Shown: positions 16,022 to 26,643 of the stretch, one piece after another
Position numbering within the stretch: the first letter of the stretch is position 1
How the letters are laid out: each line of letters begins with the position of its first letter
From: Sphingomonas crocodyli
GTDB lineage: Bacteria > Pseudomonadota > Alphaproteobacteria > Sphingomonadales > Sphingomonadaceae
Length of the DNA: 64,000 bases
Direction: 5' to 3'
Assembly (NCBI RefSeq): GCF_004005865.1
Contig: NZ_SACN01000005.1
Span: forward strand, 1 to 64,000
Notes under the pieces: model-generated
Database searches by the model: none
Told to the model about the DNA's origin: nothing
Seen by the model: only the letters and a program-made list of their open reading frames with translations
Position numbers and translations under genes: made by a program

Positions 16022-16672
16022 TTATTTGCCGTCGAGGATCGCCGCGATCTGCGCGGTGACGGCATCCATCGCCGCCATGCCGTCGACGCGCTTCACCAGG
16101 CCGCGCGCTTCATAGATCGGCAGGATCGGCGCGGTCTTGGCGCGATATTCGGCCATGCGGGTGCGCACGGTTTCCTCATTATCGTCCGGACGGCGCTTAA
16201 ACTCGGTCGACTGGCAGACGTCGCAGACGCCCTCGACCTTCGGCTGCTTGAACGTGTCGTGATAGCCCGCGCCGCACTTGGCGCAGGTGAAGCGGCCGGT
16301 GATACGCTCGACCAGCGCATCCTCGTTCACTTCGAGTTCGATCACATGATCGAGCGAACGGCCGCGGCTCTTGAGGATCTCGTCGAGCGAGAGCGCCTGC
16401 GCCTCGGTGCGCGGATAGCCGTCGAAAATCGCGCCGGCATCCTTGGCCATCGAATCGAGCTTCTCGCCGATCAGGCCGGAGACGATCTCGTCCGAGACGA
16501 GCTGGCCCGCCTCCATCACCGCCTTGGCCTGCAGCCCGATCGGGGTCTCGGCCTTTACGGCCGCGCGGAGCATATCACCGGTCGAAAGCTGGACCATGCC
16601 CCGCTCCGCCACCAGTTTTTCAGCCTGCGTCCCCTTACCGGCCCCAGGAGGCCCCAGCAGGATTATATTCAA
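16022..16672 (-). CDS. adk: Adenylate kinase
   Basis: 216 residues; catalyses ATP + AMP to 2 ADP in the cytosol. The P-loop is GPPGAGKGT (7-15), and the AMP site includes 'STGDMLR' and 'DGYPRT'. The long LID carries a zinc-type four-Cys set ('CAKCGAGY' and 'CDVCQ', about 130-153). Its ATG overlaps the secY stop by four bases (ATGA), so it is translationally coupled at the end of the spc operon. This is the usual position of adk. The genes that often follow (rpsM, rpsK, rpoA, rplQ) are not here. Confidence 0.97.
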   Translation of the reverse strand: MNIILLGPPGAGKGTQAEKLVAERGMVQLSTGDMLRAAVKAETPIGLQAKAVMEAGQLVSDEIVSGLIGEKLDSMAKDAGAIFDGYPRTEAQALSLDEILKSRGRSLDHVIELEVNEDALVERITGRFTCAKCGAGYHDTFKQPKVEGVCDVCQSTEFKRRPDDNEETVRTRMAEYRAKTAPILPIYEARGLVKRVDGMAAMDAVTAQIAAILDGK

Positions 16673-18036
16673 CGCCGCACTCCCCCCTTGAGCTTCGCCT
16701 TCTTGATCAGGTCACCATATTGATGCGCGAGCAGGTGACTCTGAATCTGCGTGACGGTGTCGATCGTGACGTTCACGACGATCAACAGGCTGGTGCCCCC
16801 CAGATAGAAGGGAATACCCGCCTGCGCGACCAGATATTCCGGCACCAGACAGATGAAGGTCAGATAGGCCGCACCCAGCACCGTGATGCGGGTCAGCACG
16901 TAATCGAGATAATCGGCGGTCGTCTTGCCCGGACGGATGCCGGGGATGAAGCCGCCATAACGCTTCAGATTGTCCGCGGTCTCTTCCGGATTGAAGACGA
17001 CGGCGGTGTAGAAGAAGCAGAAGAAGATGATGCCGAACGCATAGAGCGCCATGTAGAGCGGCGTGCCGTGCTGCAGATACTGGTTGATGGTGATCACGAA
17101 ATCACCCCAGGCGCTCTCACCCGCCACGCGCTGCCCGGCGAACTGGCTGATCGTCAGCGGCATCAGCAGCAGCGACGAGGCGAAGATCGGCGGGATCACG
17201 TTGGCGGTGTTGATCTTCAGCGGCAGGAAGCTCTTGTCCCCCTGCATCATGCCCTTGGCGGTCTGACGCTTGGGATACTGGATCAGCACCTTGCGCTGCG
17301 CACGCTCCATGAACACGATCAGCGCGACGAGGCCGATCACGCCGATGATCACGCCACCGATCAGGATCGGCGACATCGAACCGGTGCGGCCGCCTTCGAA
17401 CACGTTGGCCAGCGCGGTCGGCAGCTGCGAGACGATACCCGCCATGATGATCAGCGAGATGCCGTTGCCGATGCCACGGCTCGTGATCTGCTCACCCAGC
17501 CACATCAGGAACATCGTGCCGCCGATCAGCGAGATCACGGTGGTGACGCGGAACAGGTACGGATTGACGATCACCGCGTCGAGGCCGGCGCTGGCGCCCC
17601 AGGTCTCAAGGCCAACGGCGATGAAATAGCCCTGGATCGCAGTCAGCAACACCGTGCCGTAGCGCGTGTACTGATTGAGCTTCTTGCGGCCGCTTTCGCC
17701 TTCCTTCTTGATCGCGGCGAGCTGCGGCGACAGCGAGGTCGCCAGCTGCACGATGATCGAGGCGGTGATGTACGGCATCACGCCCAGCGCGATCAGCGAC
17801 ATCCGGGTGAGTGCACCGCCCGAGAAGGTGTTGAAGAAATCGAGCACGCCGCCCTTCGTCGTGTCGAACAGCGTCTGCAGCGCGCGCGGATCGAGACCCG
17901 GCAGCGGAACATGGCTGAGCAGACGGAAGACGATGAGAGCGCCCAGCGTGAACCACAGGCGCTTCTTGAGCTCGGTAGCCTTCGCAAATTGCGACAGGCT
18001 CAGATTGGCGGCCATCTGTTCGGCAGCGGATGCCAT
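16669..18036 (-). CDS. secY: Preprotein translocase subunit SecY
   Basis: 455-residue channel subunit of the Sec translocon in the inner membrane. Ten hydrophobic segments and family signatures are visible: 'SHVPLPGLDP' early, 'LGVMPYITASIIVQL' in helix 2, and 'GTSLLIVVNVTID' near the end. The start 'MASAAEQMAANLSLSQF' at 18036 is preferred over an upstream ATG at 18102, which would add a proline-rich stretch. It sits between rplO and adk, the conserved order. Confidence 0.97.
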   Translation of the reverse strand: MASAAEQMAANLSLSQFAKATELKKRLWFTLGALIVFRLLSHVPLPGLDPRALQTLFDTTKGGVLDFFNTFSGGALTRMSLIALGVMPYITASIIVQLATSLSPQLAAIKKEGESGRKKLNQYTRYGTVLLTAIQGYFIAVGLETWGASAGLDAVIVNPYLFRVTTVISLIGGTMFLMWLGEQITSRGIGNGISLIIMAGIVSQLPTALANVFEGGRTGSMSPILIGGVIIGVIGLVALIVFMERAQRKVLIQYPKRQTAKGMMQGDKSFLPLKINTANVIPPIFASSLLLMPLTISQFAGQRVAGESAWGDFVITINQYLQHGTPLYMALYAFGIIFFCFFYTAVVFNPEETADNLKRYGGFIPGIRPGKTTADYLDYVLTRITVLGAAYLTFICLVPEYLVAQAGIPFYLGGTSLLIVVNVTIDTVTQIQSHLLAHQYGDLIKKAKLKGGVRR

Positions 18037-18150
18037 GATGTGTCTGGACCCCGAAAAGAAAGAGGGCGGAGGAGCCATGTCTGGCCCGCCCCGCCGCTCC
18101 ATATAGTGCGTGCTTCAGGCTTGTCAGCCCGAAAGCGACAGGACGTCAGA

Positions 18151-18702
18151 TCAGGCCTTGCCAGCCTTCTTGGCTTCCTTGTCGGCCGCGCGCTGCTTCT
18201 GCACCACGCGGTGCTTGGCGGCGGCCTTCTCGGCGGCGGGAACCACCTCGATCACGTCGACCGAACCACCGGCCTTTTCGATCGCGGCCTTGGCACCGGC
18301 CGAGACGCCGGCGACCTTGAACGACAGCTTCGCGGTCAGCTCACCCTTGCCCAGGATGCGCACGCCGTCCTTGCCGCCACGGGCGACGCCAGCGGCCTTG
18401 AGCGCGGCATGATCGATCACGCCCTTGGCTTCCAGCTTGCCGGCATCGACCAGCTTCTGGATCGCGCCCAGGTTCACTTCAGCGAAGTCCTTGGCGAAGA
18501 TATTGTTGAAGCCGCGCTTCGGGATGCGCATGTGCAGCGGCATCTGACCGCCTTCGAAGCCGTTGATCGAGACGCCCGAGCGGCTCGTCTGGCCCTTCTG
18601 ACCGCGACCGGCCGTCTTGCCCACGCCCGAACCGATACCACGGCCGACACGGACGCGGCCCTTGCGGGCGCCGGGATTGTCACGAAGATCGTTGAGTTTC
18701 AT
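18151..18702 (-). CDS. rplO: 50S ribosomal protein L15
   Basis: 183-residue large-subunit protein. The basic, glycine-rich N terminus is diagnostic ('[20 protein letters not shown]', then [19 protein letters not shown]), as is '[20 protein letters not shown]'. An Ala/Lys-rich tail of about 35 residues makes it longer than the 144-residue E. coli protein. It is normally transcribed right after rpmD. Here a foreign gene lies between, and a possible promoter is at 18751-18779. Confidence 0.97.
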   Translation of the reverse strand: MKLNDLRDNPGARKGRVRVGRGIGSGVGKTAGRGQKGQTSRSGVSINGFEGGQMPLHMRIPKRGFNNIFAKDFAEVNLGAIQKLVDAGKLEAKGVIDHAALKAAGVARGGKDGVRILGKGELTAKLSFKVAGVSAGAKAAIEKAGGSVDVIEVVPAAEKAAAKHRVVQKQRAADKEAKKAGKA

Positions 18703-18750
18703 GTGTGTGCACTCGCTTTCGCTATGTTCGCGCGTTATTGGAAGCGGCGG

Positions 18751-18779
18751 CCCATAACGGCTGATACAGGCTTTGTCAC
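18751..18779 (-). promoter_or_regulatory. Candidate sigma-70 promoter for rplO-secY-adk
   Basis: On the minus strand GTGACA (18774-18779) is separated by 17 bases from TATGGG (18751-18756). It lies about 50 bases upstream of rplO and downstream of the inserted gene, where a new promoter would be needed if transcription ends at 20425-20454. Confidence 0.35.
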
Positions 18780-18794
18780 GCCGGAATCGCCAGA

Positions 18795-20309
18795 TTAGCG
18801 TGCGACGACCTCGCTCCAGCGGCCATCACGCCAGATATACGCGCGCGTGAAGCGCGGCAGATCCGGGCCGAACCGGACCGCGCTGAGGTGAACGAAACCG
18901 CAGCCACCGCCCGGAGTCCGCTCTGCGACCGGGCGAAAAGCGGCGAAATCGGTCTGCTCGCTTATCCCGCGATCGAACAACAGATTCGTATAGGCGCGCA
19001 CCGGGCCCGCCATCGCGATCATGGCGCAGGGCAGCTCCGCGCGCGCACCAACGGCATTGGCAAAGCGCCGGTTTGCGGCGTCGACGGCCGCCCAACCGCG
19101 CTGCGCATCGAGCAGCCGCTGATAGGTCCAGACATTTTGCGCGAACGCCACCGCGAGCAGCGCCCATGCGATCCAGATGCGCCGACCCAGCAGCGTCATC
19201 ACATAAGCAAGCAGGATCGCCAGTGGCAGAATGAACTTCAGCCGATCATAGCTGAAACGGATCGCGTGCTGGATCACCACGAGGTTTTCGAGCAGCGGAA
19301 AGGCCGCCAGGAACAGGATAGGCACGCCGACGCGAAGGGCCGGTTCGGGGAGGCTATGGCGCCGCCGCCAGACGAACATGGCGGCCGCAGCACCGATCGG
19401 CAGCAGCAGGCCGTAGGAGGTCGCATAGCCGCTCACCAACCTCAGCGGGTTGGCACGCACCACCGATCGCGTCACCCCCTGCTTGGCAAGCGCCCGGAGC
19501 GTATCGAACAGGCCGGTGTATGCGACATAATGGGCGATCATCAGCGTGATGCCGAGCGCGGCGGCAACTGCGATAAACAGCGCGGGCCGCCGATAGGATG
19601 GCGCGCGATGCGCCTTCCACGCGAAGAAGACCACGATGCCCGCACTGAACACCGCATTGGTCCATTCGAACCATGCGCCGACGCAGCATAATCCCGCCAG
19701 CACTCCAAGCGGCACAGCGCAGCCGCGCGCTTCCCGCTGCACGATTTCAAGCAGGCAGATGAGACCGAGGATCAGGACGAGCTGATAAAGCTGCTGGGTC
19801 CAGTAGATCGGCCCGTAAGAGAGCATCGCCTCACAGGCGAGGATCTGAAGCAGGGCGCCGGCCGCCGCAGCGGGCCATATGCGATCCTCCGGTACATCGA
19901 CCGCGCGCAGCAGGTGCACGAGCAGGACCAGCAGCGCGATCACTACGGCGGCGTGGAGCAGGATCGTGAATTGGAACAACGCCCACCGGCTCGGCGACTG
20001 CCCGGTCAGTTGGAAATAGGCATGCGGCGCCAGGAAGCCCGCGATCGGGAAGGAGGTGTAGATGTAATGGCCCGACGCGATCGGCAGCGTACCGCCCCAG
20101 CGCAGATATTTGTCCTGCGGCTTGCCCAGGGTGATCGTGGGCAGAAAATGATGTTCGGAGGCCGGGCTTTCAGCGAGCGCCCTGTCCGTCAAAAGAACGT
20201 GATAGGTCGCTTCGAGATTGGGCGCGCCTTCATCGATCGACGGCAGCTTTGCCACCGTGGCCAGAATGAAGATCACCGCGACCAGCGCAATGCTCACGAT
20301 CCGCGTCAT
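18795..20309 (-). CDS. Polytopic membrane protein (GT-C-like) inserted in the spc operon
   Basis: 504 residues with about 10-12 hydrophobic segments from residue 3 to about 390, then a soluble C-terminal part of about 110 residues. The first periplasmic loop is long (about 25-85; '[13 protein letters not shown]' and '[14 protein letters not shown]'). This recalls GT-C fold integral-membrane glycosyltransferases or PMT/ArnT-like proteins, but I see no firm catalytic motif. GGGGGG precedes the ATG. It lies between rpmD and rplO, where other bacteria have no membrane protein gene. The terminator at 20425-20454 lies upstream, so it is probably not simply co-transcribed with rpmD. Its GC content resembles that of its neighbours. 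Confidence 0.8.
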   Translation of the reverse strand: MTRIVSIALVAVIFILATVAKLPSIDEGAPNLEATYHVLLTDRALAESPASEHHFLPTITLGKPQDKYLRWGGTLPIASGHYIYTSFPIAGFLAPHAYFQLTGQSPSRWALFQFTILLHAAVVIALLVLLVHLLRAVDVPEDRIWPAAAAGALLQILACEAMLSYGPIYWTQQLYQLVLILGLICLLEIVQREARGCAVPLGVLAGLCCVGAWFEWTNAVFSAGIVVFFAWKAHRAPSYRRPALFIAVAAALGITLMIAHYVAYTGLFDTLRALAKQGVTRSVVRANPLRLVSGYATSYGLLLPIGAAAAMFVWRRRHSLPEPALRVGVPILFLAAFPLLENLVVIQHAIRFSYDRLKFILPLAILLAYVMTLLGRRIWIAWALLAVAFAQNVWTYQRLLDAQRGWAAVDAANRRFANAVGARAELPCAMIAMAGPVRAYTNLLFDRGISEQTDFAAFRPVAERTPGGGCGFVHLSAVRFGPDLPRFTRAYIWRDGRWSEVVAR

Positions 20310-20424
20310 GTCGTCCCCCCAGGCGAACGACGCGAATCAATTACGCAGATTTTCGGGAATTACTCCGCCCGGCGCGGGATACTGGTCCGAAGCCGACCAA
20401 TCTGCGCGGGAGCACCAAAAGCAA

Positions 20425-20454
20425 AGGCCCGCCTGCGTCACCGCAAGCGGGCCT
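20425..20454 (-). terminator. Intrinsic terminator after rpmD
   Basis: Stem 20425-20432 with 20447-20454 (AGGCCCGC), continued by TGCG/CGCA, followed on the minus strand by TTGCTTTTGG. It lies 50 bases beyond the rpmD stop and inside what is normally one uninterrupted operon. Confidence 0.8.
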
Positions 20455-20503
20455 GAACTGTTGCATCGACGCCGACGATGTCGGCGTCAGGCAAGATCGA
20501 GGA

Positions 20504-20680
20504 TCAGTCCTCGACCTTCACCATGTGCTGCACCTTCTTGATCATGCCGCGGACTTCGGGGGTGTCCTGAAGCTCGCGGGTGCGGTGCATCTTGTTGAGG
20601 CCGAGGCCGATCAGCGTCGCGCGCTGATCGGGGGTGCGGCGGATCGGCGAACCGATCTGGGTGACCTTGACGGTAGCCAT
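20504..20680 (-). CDS. rpmD: 50S ribosomal protein L30
   Basis: 58 residues beginning '[19 protein letters not shown]', with '[20 protein letters not shown]' (21-40), typical of L30. It starts 6 bases after the rpsE stop. It is too short for a 60-residue ORF cutoff but is unmistakable. A terminator follows. Confidence 0.97.
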   Translation of the reverse strand: MATVKVTQIGSPIRRTPDQRATLIGLGLNKMHRTRELQDTPEVRGMIKKVQHMVKVED

Positions 20681-20686
20681 GTTCGA

Positions 20687-21403
20687 TTACTCCGCGATCG
20701 CGGCCGCTTCGGCCTCGGCAACCTGGCCCGAAGCACCGCCACGACCCAGCAGGTCGGCGATCTTCTTGCCACGGCGCTGCGACACCGACTTCGGCGAAGT
20801 CTGATCCTTGAGCGCCTCGAAGGTCGCACGGATCATGTTGTAGGGGTTCGAGGTGCCGACCGACTTGGTCACCACGTCGTGAACACCCAGGCTTTCGAAG
20901 ATAGCGCGCATCGGACCGCCGGCGATGATGCCGGTGCCCGGAGGCGCGGTGCGGACGCTGACGCGGCCGGCGCCGAAATGACCCTTGCCGTCGTGATGGA
21001 GGGTGCGGCCCTCCTTCAGCGGAACGCGGATCATCGCCTTCTTCGCAGCGGCGGTCGCCTTCGAGATGGCTTCCGGCACTTCGCGAGCCTTGCCGTGGCC
21101 GAAGCCCGAGCGGCCCTTGCCATCGCCGACCACGACGAGCGCGGCGAAGCCGAAGCGCTTACCGCCCTTCACGGTCTTCGAGACGCGGTTGATGTGGACG
21201 AGCTTCTCGATCAGCTCCTCGCCCTGCTCTTCCGCATTCTTGTTGCGGTCGTCGCGACGGCCACGATTGCCGTCACGGCCACGGCCGCCACGATCGTTGT
21301 TGCCGCCACGGCCACGGCCGCCACGTGCGCCACGGCGCTCGCCCTGGCCTTCGGCCCCGGCTTCGACCGGCGCGCCGGTCTGGATTTCGGTTTCGTCAGC
21401 CAT
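20687..21403 (-). CDS. rpsE: 30S ribosomal protein S5 with RGG-rich N-terminal extension
   Basis: 238 residues against about 167 in E. coli. The S5 core begins near residue 62 ('[20 protein letters not shown]') and includes '[17 protein letters not shown]' and '[19 protein letters not shown]'. The first 60 residues form a low-complexity, Arg/Gly/Asp-rich tail with several RGG and GRG repeats, which looks disordered and nucleic-acid binding. S5 contributes to decoding accuracy and mRNA helicase activity, so the tail may contact rRNA or mRNA. It is followed immediately by rpmD. Confidence 0.97.
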   Translation of the reverse strand: MADETEIQTGAPVEAGAEGQGERRGARGGRGRGGNNDRGGRGRDGNRGRRDDRNKNAEEQGEELIEKLVHINRVSKTVKGGKRFGFAALVVVGDGKGRSGFGHGKAREVPEAISKATAAAKKAMIRVPLKEGRTLHHDGKGHFGAGRVSVRTAPPGTGIIAGGPMRAIFESLGVHDVVTKSVGTSNPYNMIRATFEALKDQTSPKSVSQRRGKKIADLLGRGGASGQVAEAEAAAIAE

Positions 21404-21760
21404 TTAGAACTCCAATCCGCCTTCGCGGGCCGCATCGGCCAGCGCCTTGACGCGACCGTGGAACAGGAAACCGCCGCGATCGAACACCACCTGGGTGACG
21501 CCCGCCGCCTTGGCGCGCTCGGCAACCGCCTTGCCAACCGAAGCAGCCGCTTCGGTGGTGGCGCCGGTCGCTTCGCGCAGATCCTTGTCGAGCGTCGAAG
21601 CGGCCGCGAGGGTACGGCCCTGCGCGTCGTCGATCACCTGGGCGTAGATGTGGCGGCCCGAGCGATGGATCGACAGGCGCGGACGCATGCCACCACGAGC
21701 GCGGAGCGCGGTGCGAACGCGCCGACGGCGGCGTTCGAAGAGAGAGAGACCCTTGGCCAT
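21404..21760 (-). CDS. rplR: 50S ribosomal protein L18
   Basis: 118-residue 5S rRNA-binding protein. Family features are '[20 protein letters not shown]' near the N terminus, 'HIYAQVIDD' and the C-terminal '[13 protein letters not shown]'. Its ATG shares one base with the rplF stop (TAATG), so the pair is translationally coupled. rpsE starts right after its stop codon. Confidence 0.98.
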   Translation of the reverse strand: MAKGLSLFERRRRRVRTALRARGGMRPRLSIHRSGRHIYAQVIDDAQGRTLAAASTLDKDLREATGATTEAAASVGKAVAERAKAAGVTQVVFDRGGFLFHGRVKALADAAREGGLEF

Positions 21761-22293
21761 TACTTCTTCTTCCCTTCCTTACGGAAGATGAACTCGCCCT
21801 GGTACTTGATGCCCTTGCCCTTATAGGGCTCCGGCTTGCGCCAACGGCGGATTTCCGCGGCCACCTGGCCGACCTGCTGCTTGTCGATGCCCGTGATCTG
21901 GACGGTCGTCTGATCCGGCGTCGCGATCGTGATCCCTTCGGGGATCGCGAAGTCGACGTCGTGGCTGTAGCCGAGCTGCAGCTTCAGATTCTTGCCCTGG
22001 ACGTTGGCGCGATAGCCGACGCCGGTGATCTGGAGGGTCTTCGAATAACCCTCGGTCACACCCGTGATCAGGTTCTGGACCAGCGTGCGCTGCATGCCCC
22101 AGAACGAGCGCGAACGCTTCGTCTCGTTGGCCGGCTGCACCGAGATGCTGCCATCTTCGAGCGCATAGGTGACTTCATCAGCCAGACCCATGCTGAGCGT
22201 GCCCTTCGGCCCCTTGACCGAAAGCGTCTTGCCTTCGATCGAGGCGGTGACGCCGGCCGGAACCGGAACAGGGCGCTTACCAATGCGGCTCAT
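21760..22293 (-). CDS. rplF: 50S ribosomal protein L6
   Basis: 177 residues, the usual length. It begins '[15 protein letters not shown]' and ends with the L6 signature '[14 protein letters not shown]'. Two repeated L6 folds cover the protein. Start and stop codons overlap those of rpsH and rplR by one base each. Confidence 0.98.
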   Translation of the reverse strand: MSRIGKRPVPVPAGVTASIEGKTLSVKGPKGTLSMGLADEVTYALEDGSISVQPANETKRSRSFWGMQRTLVQNLITGVTEGYSKTLQITGVGYRANVQGKNLKLQLGYSHDVDFAIPEGITIATPDQTTVQITGIDKQQVGQVAAEIRRWRKPEPYKGKGIKYQGEFIFRKEGKKK

Positions 22294-22688
22294 CAGAAGA
22301 CCTCCGCGAGAACCTCGCCGCCGACATTCTGCTCACGCGCTTCCGCGTCGGACAGAACACCCTTAGGCGTCGAGACGATGGTGATGCCGAGGCCGTTGCG
22401 CACGCGCGGAAGCTCCTTGGAGCCCGAATAGATGCGGCGGCCGGGCTTCGAGACGCGGGCGACATGCTGGATCGCCGGCTGGCCCTCGAAATATTTCAGC
22501 TCGATGCGCAGGCCGTCATGGCCGGCGACAGTCTCTGCGCTGTAGCCACGGATGTAGCCTTCACGCTGGAGAACGTCGAGCACGCGGGCGCGCAGCTTGG
22601 ACGCGGGGGAAACCACGCTGTCCTTGCGGGCGCGCTGCCCGTTGCGGATGCGGGTGAGCAGATCACCCAAAGGATCGGTCAGAGCCAT
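22293..22688 (-). CDS. rpsH: 30S ribosomal protein S8
   Basis: 131 residues. '[20 protein letters not shown]' at the N terminus and the C-terminal '[19 protein letters not shown]' are diagnostic. S8 binds helix 21 of 16S rRNA and in enterobacteria represses the spc operon. Whether that feedback exists here cannot be judged from the sequence. Confidence 0.98.
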   Translation of the reverse strand: MALTDPLGDLLTRIRNGQRARKDSVVSPASKLRARVLDVLQREGYIRGYSAETVAGHDGLRIELKYFEGQPAIQHVARVSKPGRRIYSGSKELPRVRNGLGITIVSTPKGVLSDAEAREQNVGGEVLAEVF

Positions 22689-22700
22689 CTGTTCTTTTCC

Positions 22701-23006
22701 TTACCAGCTCGACTTGGTGACGCCGGGGATCAGGCCCTTGTTGGCCAGATCGCGCAGCTGAACACGGCACAGCCGGAACTTGCGGTAATAAGCGCGGGGA
22801 CGGCCCGTCACTTCGCAACGGTTACGCACGCGGGTCGGGTTCGCATTACGCGGCAGCTCGGCCATCTTGAGGCGAGCGATCAGACGCTCGGTCTCGTCCG
22901 CGTTCTTGTCGTTCGCGATCGCCTTGAGCTTCGCATATTTGGGCGCGTAAGCCGCGACCATCTTCTTGCGCTTCTCGTTCTTGTTGATCGAACTCAGTTT
23001 CGCCAT
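22701..23006 (-). CDS. rpsN: 30S ribosomal protein S14, zinc-free type
   Basis: 101 residues, the long form without the CxxC zinc pairs. '[20 protein letters not shown]' and '[18 protein letters not shown]' identify it. It assembles late in the 30S head. It follows rplE by 31 bases, in the conserved order. Confidence 0.98.
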   Translation of the reverse strand: MAKLSSINKNEKRKKMVAAYAPKYAKLKAIANDKNADETERLIARLKMAELPRNANPTRVRNRCEVTGRPRAYYRKFRLCRVQLRDLANKGLIPGVTKSSW

Positions 23007-23037
23007 GACTTAAGTTCTTCCTTATCCAGCAGACCGC

Positions 23038-23616
23038 TTACGCGGCCTGCTTCTGGTCCTGGTTGGTCGGGAACGGGAAGCCGAAGAGGCGCAGCAGTTC
23101 GCGCGCTTCTTCATCCGTGTTCGCCGAGGTCGCGATGATCACGTCCATGCCGCGGATCTTGTCGACCTTGTCGTAGCTGATTTCCGGGAAGATCAGCTGT
23201 TCCTTGAGGCCGGTCGCATAATTGCCACGGCCGTCGAACGACTTGTCCGAAAGGCCGCGGAAGTCGCGGACGCGCGGGAGCGCGATCGTGACGAAGCGAT
23301 CGAGGAATTCGTACATGCGCTCACGACGAAGGGTGACCTTCGCGCCGATCGGCATGCCTTCACGCAGCTTGAACTGCGCGATCGACTTCTTCGCCTTGGT
23401 GATCACCGACTTCTGGCCGGCGATCAGCGTCATCTCGTTCGCGGCCTGCTCGACCCGCTTCTTGTCCTGCGTCGCTTCACCAACGCCCATGTTGAGGACG
23501 ATCTTGGTGATCTTCGGGACCTGCATCGGGTTCGTGTAGCCGAACTTTTCCGTCATCGCCTTGACGATCTTCTCGTCATAGAGCTTGCGGAAGCGCGGAG
23601 TGTAGGCATCAGCCAT
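23038..23616 (-). CDS. rplE: 50S ribosomal protein L5
   Basis: 192 residues; binds 5S rRNA and contacts P-site tRNA. Signatures include '[14 protein letters not shown]', '[16 protein letters not shown]' and '[17 protein letters not shown]'. Its start overlaps the rplX stop by eight bases. Confidence 0.98.
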   Translation of the reverse strand: MADAYTPRFRKLYDEKIVKAMTEKFGYTNPMQVPKITKIVLNMGVGEATQDKKRVEQAANEMTLIAGQKSVITKAKKSIAQFKLREGMPIGAKVTLRRERMYEFLDRFVTIALPRVRDFRGLSDKSFDGRGNYATGLKEQLIFPEISYDKVDKIRGMDVIIATSANTDEEARELLRLFGFPFPTNQDQKQAA

Positions 23617-23926
23617 TGATCGTCTCCCCGGTCTTGACGGCCACGCGGACCTTCTTGCCGTCCTTGACCTCGAAGCGGACGCGGGTCGGCTTGCCGTCGG
23701 CAGTCGCGATCGCGACCTTCGAAACGTGCAGCGGCGCCTCGACGCGCTCCAGCCCGCCCTGCGGGTTGGCCTGGCTCGGCTTGCGGTGACGGGTCGAGAC
23801 GTTGATGCCCGACACGATCACCTTGGCTTCCTTCGGGAACGACTTGGTGACCTCACCGGTCTTGCCCTTGTCCTTACCCGACAGGACGACGACCTTGTCG
23901 CCCTTCTTGATCTTCAGCGCGCTCAT
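23609..23926 (-). CDS. rplX: 50S ribosomal protein L24
   Basis: 105 residues with an N-terminal KOW motif ('[18 protein letters not shown]', 5-22) and '[13 protein letters not shown]'. It is an assembly initiator that binds the 5' end of 23S rRNA. The ATG at 23926 shares a base with the rplN stop (TGATG). The overlapping GTG one codon earlier is less likely. Confidence 0.97.
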   Translation of the reverse strand: MSALKIKKGDKVVVLSGKDKGKTGEVTKSFPKEAKVIVSGINVSTRHRKPSQANPQGGLERVEAPLHVSKVAIATADGKPTRVRFEVKDGKKVRVAVKTGETING

Positions 23927-24297
23927 CACAGCACCTCGGGGGCGAGCGAAATGATCTTCATGTGGTTCTTGGCGCGGAGCTCGCGAACCACCGGACCGAA
24001 GATGCGCGTGCCGATCGGCTCGCCCGAGTTCTTGTTGATCAGAACCGCGGCGTTGCCGTCGAAACGGATCGTCGATCCGTCGGCGCGATGGATGTCCTTG
24101 GCAGTGCGGACGATGACGGCGCGATGCACGTCACCCTTCTTCACCTTGCCGCGCGGAGCCGCTTCCTTGATCGAGACGACGATGATGTCGCCCACGGTCG
24201 CGAAACGGCGCTTCGACCCGCCCAGCACCTTGATGCACTGCACCCTCTTTGCGCCGCTGTTGTCAGCAACGTCGAGGTTCGTCTGCATCTGGATCAT
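23926..24297 (-). CDS. rplN: 50S ribosomal protein L14
   Basis: 123 residues, near-invariant family: '[19 protein letters not shown]', '[20 protein letters not shown]' and the C-terminal '[14 protein letters not shown]'. It lies at the subunit interface. The gap to rpsQ is 20 bases. Confidence 0.98.
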   Translation of the reverse strand: MIQMQTNLDVADNSGAKRVQCIKVLGGSKRRFATVGDIIVVSIKEAAPRGKVKKGDVHRAVIVRTAKDIHRADGSTIRFDGNAAVLINKNSGEPIGTRIFGPVVRELRAKNHMKIISLAPEVL

Positions 24298-24317
24298 GTG
24301 TCAGACCCTTCCGTTAA

Positions 24318-24578
24318 TCAGGCGTGGTTCGGCGTCGCGTGGGTATCAACCCGCTCGATCACCTTCCACGTCTTGAGCTTCGAAATCGGGGCGGTCTCTT
24401 CGATCCGCACCGTCTCGCCCTCGTGAAACTCATTCGCTTCGTCGTGGGCGTGATACTTCTTCGACCGCTTGATGATCTTGCCGTAGAGGCCGTGCTTCAC
24501 ACGACGCTCCACCTTGACCACCACGGTCTTGTCGGTCTTCTCGGAGACAACCACTCCGGTCAGCACGCGCTTCGGCAT
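24318..24578 (-). CDS. rpsQ: 30S ribosomal protein S17
   Basis: 86 residues with the OB-fold signature '[20 protein letters not shown]' and '[20 protein letters not shown]'. It binds the 5' domain of 16S rRNA. It is separated from rpmC by 11 bases. Confidence 0.98.
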   Translation of the reverse strand: MPKRVLTGVVVSEKTDKTVVVKVERRVKHGLYGKIIKRSKKYHAHDEANEFHEGETVRIEETAPISKLKTWKVIERVDTHATPNHA

Positions 24579-24589
24579 GGTTGGGCTCC

Positions 24590-24793
24590 TTACTTCGCAG
24601 CCGCAGCGGTGCGCTGCGTCTGCAGGGTCTTGATCTGCGCGATCGTGCGGCGAACTTCGCGCACACGGCTCGGCTTCTCGAGCTGGCTGGTCGCCGCCTG
24701 GAAGCGCAGGTTGAACTGCTCACGCTTCAGGTTGCCCAGCTCCTGCGAGAGCTGGTCGTCGGTGAGACCGGTGAGATCGGCAATCTTCGCCAT
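24590..24793 (-). CDS. rpmC: 50S ribosomal protein L29
   Basis: 67 residues, two helices. '[20 protein letters not shown]' resembles the L29 consensus, and '[14 protein letters not shown]' follows. The ATG at 24793 lies one base after the rplP stop codon. It sits near the peptide exit tunnel with L23. Confidence 0.96.
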   Translation of the reverse strand: MAKIADLTGLTDDQLSQELGNLKREQFNLRFQAATSQLEKPSRVREVRRTIAQIKTLQTQRTAAAAK

Positions 24794-24794
24794 C

Positions 24795-25226
24795 TTACGC
24801 TTCCTCGTAAATCGACTCGCCGAAGCGAGCGACGACCTTGGTCTTGATCGGCAGCTTTTCCATCGCGCGCTCGAAAGCGACGCGGGCGAGCGGGCCGGGA
24901 ACACCGTCGAGCTCGAACAGGATACGGCCGGGCTTGACGCGGGCCGCCCAGAATTCCGGCGAACCCTTACCCGAGCCCATGCGGACTTCGGCGGGCTTCG
25001 ACGAAACCGGAACGTCCGGGAACACGCGGATCCACAAACGCCCCTGGCGCTTGATGTGACGCGTGATCGCGCGGCGGGCCGCTTCGATCTGGCGGGCGGT
25101 GATCCGCTCCGGCTCGAGAGCCTTGAGGCCGAACGCGCCGAAGTTCAGCGTCGCGCCGCCGGGCGCGTTGCCATGAATGCGGCCCTTGTGGGCCTTACGG
25201 AATTTTGTGCGCTTTGGTTGCAGCAT
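24795..25226 (-). CDS. rplP: 50S ribosomal protein L16
   Basis: 143 residues. It begins '[19 protein letters not shown]' and has '[19 protein letters not shown]' and '[20 protein letters not shown]'. It helps position A-site tRNA. There is a 62-base gap to rpsC, the widest inside this block, with a small GGGG/CCCC hairpin next to the rpsC stop. Confidence 0.98.
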   Translation of the reverse strand: MLQPKRTKFRKAHKGRIHGNAPGGATLNFGAFGLKALEPERITARQIEAARRAITRHIKRQGRLWIRVFPDVPVSSKPAEVRMGSGKGSPEFWAARVKPGRILFELDGVPGPLARVAFERAMEKLPIKTKVVARFGESIYEEA

Positions 25227-25288
25227 TATCTATCGCCTTCTGACACCGATGTCCGGTCGATCAGGCGACGCTGACAAGGGGAAACCCC

Positions 25289-25984
<696 letters not shown>

Positions 25985-25985
25985 A

Positions 25986-26366
25986 TTATTCGGCCTCTTC
26001 CTGCTCACGCACGACCACGCGGATGCGCGAGAACGGCTTGATGATGCGGGTCGACTTGCCGCGACCGCGGGTGGCGAAACGCTTCATGACGATCGACTTG
26101 CCGACCGAAGCTTCCTTCACCACGAGCGCGTCGACGTCGAGGTTGTGGTTGTTCTCGGCGTTCGCAATGGCGCTCGCGAGCACCTTGCGGACGTCGACCG
26201 CCATCGCCTTCTTCGAGAAGGTGAGGATGTTGAGCGCGTCGCCGGCCTTCTTGCCGCGGATCAGGCCCGCAACAAGATTGAGCTTCTGCGCGCTGCCGCG
26301 GACGGTGGTGGCGACCGCAAGGGCCTCCTTCTCATCGACCCGGCGCGGAGCTGCGGGCTTCGACAT
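25986..26366 (-). CDS. rplV: 50S ribosomal protein L22
   Basis: 126 residues with '[19 protein letters not shown]', '[18 protein letters not shown]' and the tunnel-loop region 'RGRGKSTRI'. A short Pro/Arg N-terminal tail precedes the core. Its start overlaps the rpsS stop by one base. Confidence 0.97.
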   Translation of the reverse strand: MSKPAAPRRVDEKEALAVATTVRGSAQKLNLVAGLIRGKKAGDALNILTFSKKAMAVDVRKVLASAIANAENNHNLDVDALVVKEASVGKSIVMKRFATRGRGKSTRIIKPFSRIRVVVREQEEAE

Positions 26367-26641
26367 CAGCGCTTACCCTTCTTGTCGGCGGCGTGGCCGG
26401 GGAAGTAGCGCGTCGGCGCGAACTCACCCAGCTTGTGACCGACCATGTCCTCGTTGACCGACACCGGCACGAACTTGCGGCCGTTGTAGACGTTGAACGT
26501 GAGTCCAACGAACTGCGGGAGAATGGTGGAACGGCGCGACCAGGTCTTGATCGGAGCGCGCGCGCCACTGTCCTGAGCGCCTTCCGCCTTCCGAAGAAGG
26601 TGCAGATCGACGAACGGACCTTTCCAGACGGAACGGGCCAT
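26366..26641 (-). CDS. rpsS: 30S ribosomal protein S19
   Basis: 91 residues: '[20 protein letters not shown]', '[16 protein letters not shown]' and '[15 protein letters not shown]' are family signatures. The start is the ATG at 26641, two bases after the rplB stop. Confidence 0.98.
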   Translation of the reverse strand: MARSVWKGPFVDLHLLRKAEGAQDSGARAPIKTWSRRSTILPQFVGLTFNVYNGRKFVPVSVNEDMVGHKLGEFAPTRYFPGHAADKKGKR

Positions 26642-26643
26642 GA

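Noticed and set aside
16720..18798. 692-residue open frame on the plus strand across secY and rplO
   Set aside because: It is antisense to two certain genes and has the low-complexity R/D/H/Q composition of shadow frames.
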